DNA from: Algoriphagus sp.
GTDB lineage: Bacteria; Bacteroidota; Bacteroidia; Cytophagales; Cyclobacteriaceae
Length of the DNA: 32,538 nucleotides
Assembly: GCA_018336015.1 (NCBI GenBank)
Contig: JAGXQZ010000086.1
Coordinates: 1-32,538, forward strand
Reading direction: 5' to 3'
Part shown: positions 22,713-30,929 of the stretch, in pieces
Position numbering within the stretch: the first letter of the stretch is position 1
How the letters are laid out: each line of letters opens with the position of its first letter
Made by a program: the position numbers and the translations under genes
Notes under the pieces: generated by a model
What the model was told of the DNA's origin: nothing
Seen by the model: the letters and a program-made list of their open reading frames with translations, nothing else
Database searches by the model: none

Positions 22713-25700
22713 CAGTTAGCTAGGTAAAGGAGTTCGAGTTGATTGAGTTGGTAATCGAGACGGGCCTGTAGGTATTGCAGGGTGATGGTCCGAGAGTTTT
22801 CTACGAGTTGGACATATTGGAGAAAGTCAATTTCCCCTTCCTGAAAGGATCGACTGGCTTGGGCCCGCAATTGATCTGCGAGAGATTTTCCCTCCGTTTC
22901 GTAGTAGGTGATGATTTGTTGGCTTTGATCCAGTCTTTTTTGGATGGTAGAAAAGTTCGTTTCCAGTCTGGATCGGAAGTTTTCTGATTCAAAATTGATT
23001 TGTTCCTGTGCGATTTTATTGGCTTTGATCTTGGCTGATTGAGCACCGAAAAAGAGCGGAATCCCTATACCTACCTCAAATCCGGGATATACTTTAGAAC
23101 CGGGAGCCAAGTTGGTACCCCTAAACAGGTCTAGATTGATCGATGGAAGGAGGGAATTCTGATTGACTTTGGTCTGGTAGAAGGCCTGCATTTTGGCAGC
23201 CTCGTAAAAGGAAAATCCAGGATGTGAAGCTAGGTCTGCATTTGGATCAAGTTTGATTTCGGATGTTGAAATCTCTATTTCACCTTCCACCTGAATCAAT
23301 TTCGCAAGCTGCTCCAACGCGATGGACTTACCCCGCTGAGCCTCGGATTTACGGATGGATATTTCACGCAACTTACTGTCTGCGGTGAGTTTTTCGAGGA
23401 GATTGGACTCGCCTGTTTCAAGTCGTCTGTTGGCAGCTTTGGCAAATGAACCGTACAGGCTATCCAGGAAGAGGTAATTTTTCTCCAAATCGGTCCAATA
23501 AGCGGCGGTCACAAAGGCGGTGCTTACTTCCTTTTTCAGGGATCGGAGATCTAACTCCAATCTCGCCTCCTCCTGCTGTTGACCTGACCGGAGAAAGTTC
23601 TTTTGGGCACTATAAACTGTGGGAAAATCAAAACTCTGATTGATACCCCAAACCCGATTGAACACCCCATTTTCAGCAATGTCATTTTGATCCTGACGGT
23701 GAATCAGGTTGGTTTTCGGGATCTCCCATGCTGACCTAGTCAAAGCAACAGCCGATTCCAATCGTTTTTGAGAAGCGAGGATACCGGGATTTTGCTTTTC
23801 GGCAAGTTGCAGGGCCTCTTCTAAAGTCAATTTCGTGCTTTGCTGCGCCAAAGAAACCGCAAATGGACTGAGCAAAAAGAAGATCAGTAAGGAAGCTACC
23901 TTGGGAAGTTTGAAGCCTTTTTTACTTTCTCCTGAATTAAACAACACGTACAAAACCGGCAAAACGACCAAGGTGAGCAGGGTAGCTGAAATCAACCCGC
24001 CTACGACGACCGTAGCCAAGGGACGCTGCACCTCAGCACCTGCCGAACCCGACACCGCCATGGGCAAAAAGCCCAAGGCTGCCGCAGAAGCCGTCAGTAA
24101 TACAGGGCGCAGACGTTCTTTGGCCCCTGTGATCACCAGCTCTCGAATGGAAGTATACTTATGTTTCATGGATTTGAAATGTTCGATCATCACGATCCCA
24201 TTAAGAACTGCAATCCCAAAAAGCGCGATAAATCCCACCCCTGCAGAGATACTAAACGGCATGTCTCTTAACCAAAGAAGCAGAATGCCCCCAATGGCTG
24301 AGAAAGGAATGGCCGTATAGATCATAAAGGCATCTCGTGTGGAAGAAAAGGCGAAGAATAAGAGCAAAAAGATCAGCACTAAGGCTACCGGAACGGCGAT
24401 CAAGAGTCGATTTCGGGCTTGCTGGAGGTTTTCAAACTGTCCTCCATAATCCACTCGATAGCCTTCGGGAATGGTGATCTGGTTTTTGACTATTGCCTGA
24501 ATATCATCCACCACGGATTGTAGATCGCGGTTTCTGACATTCACTCCGACCACTACCCTACGCTGGGTATTGTCTCGGGAGATCTTTGCGGGACCTTTGG
24601 TATAGGTGATCTTGGCGAGCTCGGAAAGAGGAACACTGCCTCCGGTCGGAAGTTGGATGGCTGCATTTTCGAGATTTTCGATATCCTTCCGATAAGGCGC
24701 ATCAAAACGAACCACCAATTCAAATTGCTTTTCCCCTTCAAAAACAGTCCCCGCACTTAAGCCAGCAAATCCCATGGTTACGACCTGATTCAGATCTTCG
24801 ACATTCAGACCGTATTTGGCGATTTTAGCTCGGTCATATTCGATTTTCATCTGAGGAAGTCCGTCCACTTTTTCCAAAATGATGTCTGCCGCACCTTCCA
24901 CACCCTGAATAGCCGCTTCTATTTCTTCGGCAGTTTTCAAGAGCACATCCAAATCTTCCCCAAACACCTTGATTGCCAAGTCAGCCCGAACCCCCGTAAT
25001 CAACTCATTGAATCGCATTTCGATCGGCTGGGTAAACTCGTAATCCAATCCTGGAATAGCTTCCAATGCTTTTTTGAACTCTTCGGCTAGTTCATCCTTG
25101 GTTTCCACTGTCGTCCATTCGCTCGGTGGATGTAGGGTCACAATCACGTCACTTTCTTCCATGGACATGGGATCGGTTGGGATTTCGGCCGCACCGATTC
25201 GTGTCACCACTTGCTTCACTTCGGGAAACTTCATCAGAATCCGCTCCATTTCCGTGATCGTCTCCACGGTATTGGTCAACGTCGTTCCTGTCTTTAATAC
25301 CGGCTGTATCACAAAATCCCCTTCATCCAGCGTTGGCACAAACTCAGAACCCATCGTAGAGAATAGCCAAACTGCAGCTACAAGAATCAAACCTGCAGTG
25401 GAAAGGACCGCTTTGGTATGGGTCAAAGCCCAATTAATGGTTGGCTCGTACAGTTTATTCAGAAAATTGATCAGTCGCACGGACACGTTCTTAGGTCCAG
25501 GCGCTTCGGATTTGAGGAAAAGTGAGGAAACGACCGGCACATAGGTCAAGCCCAAAATCATCGCTCCGATCAAGGCGAAACTGAATACTTCCGCCATGGG
25601 ACGGAACATTTTACCCTCCACGCCTGAAAGCGAAAGAATCGGAATAAATACGATGATGATAATGATCTGTCCAAAAATCGCCGAATGCATCATTTTGGAG

Positions 25701-27037
25701 GCTCCATTAAATGAAATCTTGTCCTTTTCAGCTTGTCTTTCGCTGCGGGAAAGACCTGTGAATGATGCAGAAGATTTGGAAAACTGGTAGGCAATGTACT
25801 CGACAATAATCACTGCCCCATCGATGATAATTCCGAAGTCAATCGCTCCCAAACTCATCAGGTTGGCATCGACTCCAAAGATGTACATCATCGAAAGTGC
25901 AAAGAGCAAACTCAAAGGAATCACCGAAGCGACAACCAGGCCCGAACGGAAATTGCCCAAAAGCAAGACCACCACAAAAACCACGATTAGGCAACCTAGG
26001 AGCAGGTTTTCGGTAATCGTAAACGTAGTTCGACCGATCAATTCGGATCGATCCAAAAATCCATTGATAAACACACCTTCTGGAAGCGTATTTTCCATTT
26101 CAGCGATTCGCTCTTTGACTCGGTCAATGGTGCCTTTCCCATCAGCACCTTTGAGCATCATGACTTGGCCCAAAACTTTTTCACCTTCGGCATTGGCTGT
26201 GATTGCTCCAAAGCGATTAGCATGACCAAACTGCACCTTGGCAATGTCACGGATGTAAATCGGACTGCCATTTCGCACCTCAAGGACGATATTTTCAATA
26301 TCCTCCAAGCTCTTTACTTGTCCTTCTCCGCGGATAAAGAAACTCTCATTCGTCTTTTCGATATAGCTTCCTCCGGAGATGGAGTTGTTTTTGGCTAAGA
26401 CCTCATAGACCTGAGCCAAATTGACATTCATGGCTTTGAGGCGCTCGGGATTGATCGCAACTTCGTATTCTTTGAGAAAACCTCCCCAGGTATTCACCTC
26501 AATTACCCCTTCGATCCCGGAGAGATTCCGTCGTACCACCCAATCCTGAATCGTGCGCAGATCGGTGATGCTGTAGCGATCTTCGTAGCCGGGTTTGACG
26601 TCGATGATGTATTGGTAAATCTCCCCCAAACCCGTGGAAATCGGCCCCATAAAGGGTTGACCAAAACCCGCGGGAATCTTACCTTCTGCAATCTTCAATC
26701 GCTCGGCAATCAGCTGACGGGGCAAATAAGTGCCCATCTCCTCCTCAAAAACAATCGTCACCACCGAAAGACCAAACTTGGAAATGGAGCGGATTTCCTT
26801 CACTCCCGGGAGATTGGCCATTTCCAACTCCACCGGGTAGGTCAGGAATTTTTCCACATCCTCTGTCGCCAAGTTGCGGGAGGTAGTGATGACTTGTACT
26901 TGATTGTTGGTGACATCGGGTACTGCTCCGATGGGAAGATTGGACAAGGCGTAGATTCCAAAGCCTGTCCAAGCCGCCATAAAAATGAAAATGATGAGTT
27001 TGTGGGAAATGCTCCACTGAATGATTCGATCCAGCAT
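22712..27037 (-). CDS. czcA: CzcA-type heavy-metal RND permease fused to a TolC-like outer-membrane factor
   Basis: 1441 aa from the ATG at 27037; an upstream start adding 12 residues is unlikely because MLDRIIQWSISHKL is the family's normal beginning. Residues 1-1035 are a complete HME-RND permease with the TM4 signature DFGIIIDGAVIIVE (about 400). The block QPIEMRFNELITGVRADLAIKVFGED resembles CzcA-type divalent cation (Co/Zn/Cd) pumps more than CusA. At about 1040-1062 is a segment like a signal peptide (LLIFFLLSPFAVSLAQQ), then a full outer-membrane efflux domain (LTLEEALQLAEKQNPGI to the end). The former signal peptide would act as a 13th TM or be cleaved. Such fusions occur in Bacteroidota. 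The gene lies 74 bases after the sensor kinase gene. Confidence 0.93.
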   Translation of the reverse strand: MLDRIIQWSISHKLIIFIFMAAWTGFGIYALSNLPIGAVPDVTNNQVQVITTSRNLATEDVEKFLTYPVELEMANLPGVKEIRSISKFGLSVVTIVFEEEMGTYLPRQLIAERLKIAEGKIPAGFGQPFMGPISTGLGEIYQYIIDVKPGYEDRYSITDLRTIQDWVVRRNLSGIEGVIEVNTWGGFLKEYEVAINPERLKAMNVNLAQVYEVLAKNNSISGGSYIEKTNESFFIRGEGQVKSLEDIENIVLEVRNGSPIYIRDIAKVQFGHANRFGAITANAEGEKVLGQVMMLKGADGKGTIDRVKERIAEMENTLPEGVFINGFLDRSELIGRTTFTITENLLLGCLIVVFVVVLLLGNFRSGLVVASVIPLSLLFALSMMYIFGVDANLMSLGAIDFGIIIDGAVIIVEYIAYQFSKSSASFTGLSRSERQAEKDKISFNGASKMMHSAIFGQIIIIIVFIPILSLSGVEGKMFRPMAEVFSFALIGAMILGLTYVPVVSSLFLKSEAPGPKNVSVRLINFLNKLYEPTINWALTHTKAVLSTAGLILVAAVWLFSTMGSEFVPTLDEGDFVIQPVLKTGTTLTNTVETITEMERILMKFPEVKQVVTRIGAAEIPTDPMSMEESDVIVTLHPPSEWTTVETKDELAEEFKKALEAIPGLDYEFTQPIEMRFNELITGVRADLAIKVFGEDLDVLLKTAEEIEAAIQGVEGAADIILEKVDGLPQMKIEYDRAKIAKYGLNVEDLNQVVTMGFAGLSAGTVFEGEKQFELVVRFDAPYRKDIENLENAAIQLPTGGSVPLSELAKITYTKGPAKISRDNTQRRVVVGVNVRNRDLQSVVDDIQAIVKNQITIPEGYRVDYGGQFENLQQARNRLLIAVPVALVLIFLLLFFAFSSTRDAFMIYTAIPFSAIGGILLLWLRDMPFSISAGVGFIALFGIAVLNGIVMIEHFKSMKHKYTSIRELVITGAKERLRPVLLTASAAALGFLPMAVSGSAGAEVQRPLATVVVGGLISATLLTLVVLPVLYVLFNSGESKKGFKLPKVASLLIFFLLSPFAVSLAQQSTKLTLEEALQLAEKQNPGILASQKRLESAVALTRSAWEIPKTNLIHRQDQNDIAENGVFNRVWGINQSFDFPTVYSAQKNFLRSGQQQEEARLELDLRSLKKEVSTAFVTAAYWTDLEKNYLFLDSLYGSFAKAANRRLETGESNLLEKLTADSKLREISIRKSEAQRGKSIALEQLAKLIQVEGEIEISTSEIKLDPNADLASHPGFSFYEAAKMQAFYQTKVNQNSLLPSINLDLFRGTNLAPGSKVYPGFEVGIGIPLFFGAQSAKIKANKIAQEQINFESENFRSRLETNFSTIQKRLDQSQQIITYYETEGKSLADQLRAQASRSFQEGEIDFLQYVQLVENSRTITLQYLQARLDYQLNQLELLYLAN

Positions 27038-27111
27038 GAATCCTAGTCTAGGTGAATAGCAAAAGTGCAACACCCAGCTTAGGACTGTCTTAGGCGATTC
27101 TTAAGATTTGC

Positions 27112-28494
27112 TTAAGATTGAGTTGGGAAGTCCAGTCGAAACGTACTCCCAACCTCCTTTTTGCTTACTACAGAAAGCTTGATTTGGGATTCTTGGGCTA
27201 ATTTTTTCACAATGGCCAAGCCTAATCCTGTTCCGGGAATCCCTTGGTCCAAGGCTTCTTTTTCCCTGAAAAATGGATCAAAAATATGTTCCAAATGCTC
27301 TTCTGCGATGCCCAAACCGGAATCTGCCACTTCGATGTAGGGCTGATTCCCGGACTTGCCTACCCTGAGAAAAACATCCGAACCGTCCGGTGAATACTTG
27401 ATGGCATTGTGAAGCAAATTGTCCAAGATCATTTCCAGAGATTTCTCATTGGTAGTAATATAGATCGGCAGCCCCACCTGAGATTGAAAGGTGATTTTTC
27501 GTTTTTGCTCCTCGGAGATTTGATCTGCTTTTTCCTCTAAAAAGGTGATCAATTCCAACTCTTCTTTGACTAGATTTTTGGAGTTTTCTACTCTTGCCAA
27601 AGCCAAAAGCTGGTCAATCATTGTACTCATTCGATCGATGGTAGCCAGTGCAGTTTGGATTTTATGTTCGTATTCTTCGGCGGTTCGAGGCTTGCGAATC
27701 AAGACTTCTAGGGTGCCGCGAAGTACGGAAAGCGGAGTTCTCAACTCATGTGAAGCATCAGAGGTAAATTGCTTTTCCCGCTTCAACGCTTGCTCCAATC
27801 GTCCAAGCAGGTTATTGATTGATCGGGTGAGTTGGCCGATTTCATCCTCCAGTTCGGGTTCGGGTACTCGCTCGTTGAGATTTTTTTGCGTGATCTGATT
27901 AGTTTTTTCGATGATTTCCTGAATGGGTTCAATACTTTTTCCCGCCAGGTAGCGCATAGTCAGGTAAAGCGAAATGAGGATCATCGGATAAAAAACCAGC
28001 AGAACATTCCGAAGATTATCGAGCAGTTCCCGGGTATCGTCAAAAGATTTGGCCAAGAGCAAATAGCCCTCATGCTTTCCGGCATTGTAAAGAGGAATCT
28101 GACGGGTACGGACTTCGCTTGCGCCTATTTTTTGGGTCCAGGCTTCGTTTTTCAGCGATTTTTCAGGGGAAAAGCTCAGGTGATTTTCCCGAAGATTTGG
28201 GGATCTATCCTTCGATTTTCCTTCCAAATCCACGATTTCGATAAAGATCGGATTCAGTTGGATTTGACTGTGTTCCATTTCCTCCCACTCGTCCATGTGC
28301 AAGAATCGGATTTCTCCATTGACCAAAAAAATCTGATCCTTGTGCTTGTCGGTCTCCAGTTGGAGTTCGTAGTCGATATTGCGCACTACGGTAAAGTTTG
28401 CCACGAGGTAGATCAACACAAACACGATCAGGATGATCAATGCGGTGACCCAAGTCAGCCTTCGGGCTATCCGTTCTTTGTAGGCAGTCCTCAT
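27112..28494 (-). CDS. Sensor histidine kinase of metal-efflux locus (CusS/CzcS-like)
   Basis: 460 aa. TM1 at about 14-35, a periplasmic sensor of about 125 residues, TM2 at about 163-183, HAMP, then DHp with phospho-acceptor H249 (FTSDASHELRTPLSVLRG). The ATPase domain has an N box (LDNLLHNAIKYSP), G1 (VADSGLGIAEEH), F box (FDPFFR) and G2 (GTGLGLAIVKKLA). It overlaps the response regulator gene by four bases. The order regulator-kinase-pump on one strand indicates that it senses periplasmic metal and controls the czcAB operon downstream. Confidence 0.93.
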   Translation of the reverse strand: MRTAYKERIARRLTWVTALIILIVFVLIYLVANFTVVRNIDYELQLETDKHKDQIFLVNGEIRFLHMDEWEEMEHSQIQLNPIFIEIVDLEGKSKDRSPNLRENHLSFSPEKSLKNEAWTQKIGASEVRTRQIPLYNAGKHEGYLLLAKSFDDTRELLDNLRNVLLVFYPMILISLYLTMRYLAGKSIEPIQEIIEKTNQITQKNLNERVPEPELEDEIGQLTRSINNLLGRLEQALKREKQFTSDASHELRTPLSVLRGTLEVLIRKPRTAEEYEHKIQTALATIDRMSTMIDQLLALARVENSKNLVKEELELITFLEEKADQISEEQKRKITFQSQVGLPIYITTNEKSLEMILDNLLHNAIKYSPDGSDVFLRVGKSGNQPYIEVADSGLGIAEEHLEHIFDPFFREKEALDQGIPGTGLGLAIVKKLAQESQIKLSVVSKKEVGSTFRLDFPTQS

Positions 28495-29159
28495 ACCTCT
28501 TTAGCCATGTATCCCACCCCTCGGATGGTCTGGATGTAGTCTTCCTCCCGGTGCAGGTGAAGTTTTTTGCGAAGCGAATTGATAAATACGTCAATCACGC
28601 CGGTGTTGTAGTCAAAATGAATGTCCCAGACGCTTTCGATGATACGGGTACGGCGACAGACCTTGTTTTTGTTTCGCACGAGATATTCCAGCAATGCAAA
28701 TTCCTTTTGCGTCAGCTGGATCTCTTCACCCGCTCGAATGACCAAGTGCTTATCCGGAAAAATCTCAATGGGGCCCAAGGTGAGTTTTTCTTGGACGATT
28801 TCTCTTCCACGAAGCTGCACGCGGATACGCATCAGCAGCTCCTCAAAGTGAAAAGGCTTTTTGATGTAATCATTGGCACCACTTTGAAGACCGAAGATGG
28901 TCTCATCCAGCGTGTCTTTGGCAGTAAGAAAAATAATCGGGGTTTGAGGGAAGTCCTTCCGAAACTGCCGTGTGAGCTCAATTCCACTGATACCAGGCAC
29001 CATCCAATCTAACAACAACAAGTCGTAATTGCCGGTAAGAGCTAGGTCAAGACCTGATTTTCCATTTTCCGCCACATCCACCGCAAAAGCTTCCTCCTCC
29101 AGTCCCTGCTTGAGAAAATTGGAAATTCCGGGTTCATCTTCGACTACTAAGATTCGCAT
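28491..29159 (-). CDS. OmpR-family response regulator of metal-efflux locus
   Basis: 222 aa. The receiver domain has acidic pocket VEDE, phospho-acceptor D51 (LLLLDWMVPG), FLTAKD and the conserved Lys in YIKKPF. The C-terminal winged-helix domain includes LTQKEFALLEYLVRNKNKVCRRTRI and ends with the typical YIQTIRGVGYM. It begins the locus and overlaps the kinase by four bases (ATGA). Expected to activate its own operon and/or czcAB under metal stress. Confidence 0.95.
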   Translation of the reverse strand: MRILVVEDEPGISNFLKQGLEEEAFAVDVAENGKSGLDLALTGNYDLLLLDWMVPGISGIELTRQFRKDFPQTPIIFLTAKDTLDETIFGLQSGANDYIKKPFHFEELLMRIRVQLRGREIVQEKLTLGPIEIFPDKHLVIRAGEEIQLTQKEFALLEYLVRNKNKVCRRTRIIESVWDIHFDYNTGVIDVFINSLRKKLHLHREEDYIQTIRGVGYMAKEV

Positions 29160-29535
29160 GGTGCAAGATAAATTTTTTCACCTCAAGGCATAAAAAAAGA
29201 TTAGCCACAAAGACAGGAAGGCGCTAGAGGTGTTCAGTTTTAGTCGCAGTTGGCAAGGAAGCATGGGAGTAGGGAAGTTAGGAGGTATGGAAGTAATTGA
29301 AAAGTCAGACTACTAAAAAGATGCATTTTACTTAGGCAAACTCAGCGAATTTTCTACGTTCTACAGAGGGAAAAACTCTGTGAATCTGTGGCCATATCTT
29401 AAAAACCTTTCGCGCCTTCGTGGCAAAAGGAAAAAAAATCTTTGCGCTCTCTTATTTCTTCTTTGAGAACTTTGCGGCAAAAAAAAAGGCTCCCTGCAAC
29501 CAGAAAGCCATTTTCACTAAATTGAACCTTATTAT
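29160..29535. other. Intergenic region with word-like repeats and a terminator
   Basis: 376 bases with no gene seen. It contains TTAGCCACAAAGACAGGAAG (from 29201), CTCTGTGAATCTGTGGC (29377-29393) and CGCGCCTTCGTGGCAAAAGG (about 29411-29430), pieces of a diverged inverted repeat resembling those left of the metal locus. A terminator for the PepSY gene lies at its right end. Confidence 0.6.
29479..29509 (-). terminator. Intrinsic terminator of PepSY gene
   Basis: On the minus strand the stem is GGCTTTCTG/CAGGGAGCC (nine pairs including two G-U) with loop GTTG, followed by nine Ts. It sits 27 bases after the PepSY protein stop codon. Confidence 0.9.
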
Positions 29536-30765
29536 TTAAGCCACTTCAGCTACAGCCTGAGCTGTTTTCTTATCTGATGGGGCTTTTTTCTTTTTCTTCT
29601 TGTTCAACCAAATTAGGGTGCCGGTGATCGGCAAAGATGTCGCAATCAAGCAACCAACAAACCACAAGAACTTGGTAAACTGACCGAAAATTTCACCAGT
29701 GTGCAGGGCTTTTACGGATCTTCCAATCTGCTGACGCACCGGTAAGTCTCCAAAAAGATTAGCTTCCTTTACCTCCAGATTTTCCGGATTCAGCTTTAAT
29801 TGGTCTGCCCCTGCACGCGCAAAAAAGCCTGTTCTTGACTTGCTGATGGAGATATCTGAACCTGGTTTTTCCGGTAAAGTAATTCGCACATTTCCCTCGT
29901 AATTCAAGGTTTTGTTTGCGGCGAGAAGTATTTCATCCAAAGACAATTCATAGGTAGGAAGAGTAGCTTCCTCTGCAGGCGCTTCTTCTTTTTTGGCTTG
30001 TTCTTGCGTAGGACCTTTCTTTTCTTCCTTTGGTGCTTGGTAAATATCCCAGGTTTTTTGCCAGCCTGTTTTGTACCACTGATACGACCAGAATGGACCA
30101 GTCACCGCCATGATAAACAAGGCTCCCAGGGAATAAAATGCCAAGGTATTGTGAAGGTCATGATTGACACGCTTCCAGTTGGCATCCCATTTTACCCGGA
30201 GTCCTTGCTTCCAGTTTTTGGCTTTTTGAGGCACCCAAATCACCATTCCGGTAATTACTCCCAACAGAAAAAGAAGTGTAGCCACCCCGTTGATAAAGCG
30301 ACCCAGTTCCTGATTGGTCATGCTTTCCATAATTGGCTCTTCGATTTTGTCCAAAAGCAACCAGCGATGAAGCGAAAACATATAGCCCATAAACTCCTCT
30401 GTGCTCGTTTTTTCGGCGTTATCCGCCAAAACTTTTCCTGAGTAGGGATCTACAAAAAGTGTAGAGGGTCTTTCTTGCCCTTCTTTTTTCAACGAAAACT
30501 GAACCGTCCTTCCCTCCTGCTGGAATACATTGACGCCAACAATTTGACCTTCAACTTGAGCCTCTAGGTTGGATTTGAGTGCGTCGAGCGATTGTGGTAC
30601 CCCTTGTTTTTCAACAAAATATCGCTCAGAATCAAAAAATTCGCGAATCTCAGTGTTATAGACATAGATCGTGCCGCTGAGACAAACAGCAATAACGATC
30701 ATGCCACTGATCAAACCTGCATAGAGGTGAATGTCATTGAGAAACTTTCGGATGGGCTTCCACAT
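29536..30765 (-). CDS. PepSY-associated TM domain protein
   Basis: 409 aa. TM1 near 14-36 (HLYAGLISGMIVIAVCLSGTIYVY), a periplasmic PepSY region (FVDPYSGKVLAD), TM2 near 155-180, TM3 near 205-228 (HNTLAFYSLGALFIMAVTGPFW) and TM4 near 365-388. Conserved His residues (H13, the His in SLHRW, DLHNT, LHTGEIFG) may bind heme. A charged Lys/Glu/Ala linker (about 245-265) and a lysine-rich tail are less conserved. The family often accompanies siderophore receptors and is thought to act as an inner-membrane ferric-siderophore reductase. No receptor gene is adjacent, but the promoter carries iron-box-like repeats. Confidence 0.88.
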   Translation of the reverse strand: MWKPIRKFLNDIHLYAGLISGMIVIAVCLSGTIYVYNTEIREFFDSERYFVEKQGVPQSLDALKSNLEAQVEGQIVGVNVFQQEGRTVQFSLKKEGQERPSTLFVDPYSGKVLADNAEKTSTEEFMGYMFSLHRWLLLDKIEEPIMESMTNQELGRFINGVATLLFLLGVITGMVIWVPQKAKNWKQGLRVKWDANWKRVNHDLHNTLAFYSLGALFIMAVTGPFWSYQWYKTGWQKTWDIYQAPKEEKKGPTQEQAKKEEAPAEEATLPTYELSLDEILLAANKTLNYEGNVRITLPEKPGSDISISKSRTGFFARAGADQLKLNPENLEVKEANLFGDLPVRQQIGRSVKALHTGEIFGQFTKFLWFVGCLIATSLPITGTLIWLNKKKKKKAPSDKKTAQAVAEVA

Positions 30766-30780
30766 AGGACCTTAAATTTA

Positions 30781-30830
30781 TCTGGAACAAATCTAAACAA
30801 GAGTTTTTTATTATTTAGAAATGATCTAAA
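30781..30830 (-). promoter_or_regulatory. Promoter with two TTTAGA-N5-TCTAAA type boxes
   Basis: On the minus strand, TAGATTTG (30788-30795) matches the Bacteroidota -7 element 23 bases before the PepSY start codon. A perfect inverted repeat TTTAGA-N5-TCTAAA occupies 30814-30830, and an imperfect copy (TTTAGA-N5-TCCAGA) 30781-30797 covers the -7 element. The two boxes are 33 bases apart, three helical turns. Repression by a Fur- or DtxR-like iron regulator is a reasonable guess. Confidence 0.5.
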
Positions 30831-30929
30831 AAAAATCTTCAAGCATCCCTCCAACCGAGCAAATCCCTAGAGGTAATGATTTCAAGATTCAAGTATCAGG
30901 ACCTGTAATTACCGCCTAGGTGGAAAGAC

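Noticed and set aside
22712..27037. CusA (Cu/Ag) specificity
   Set aside because: The QPIEMRFNELITGVRAD region resembles CzcA-type divalent cation pumps, and CusA-like Met features were not evident. The metal remains unproven.
26612..27046. 144-codon ORF opposite the czcA start
   Set aside because: Antisense shadow of a strongly conserved coding region, with no recognisable domain. The same applies to other long antisense ORFs in the efflux genes, such as 25074-25544 and 23835-24320.
27038..27073. Upstream start adding 12 residues to CzcA
   Set aside because: The usual CzcA beginning is MLDRII..., present at 27037; the extra residues (MLHFCYSPRLGF) are not typical.
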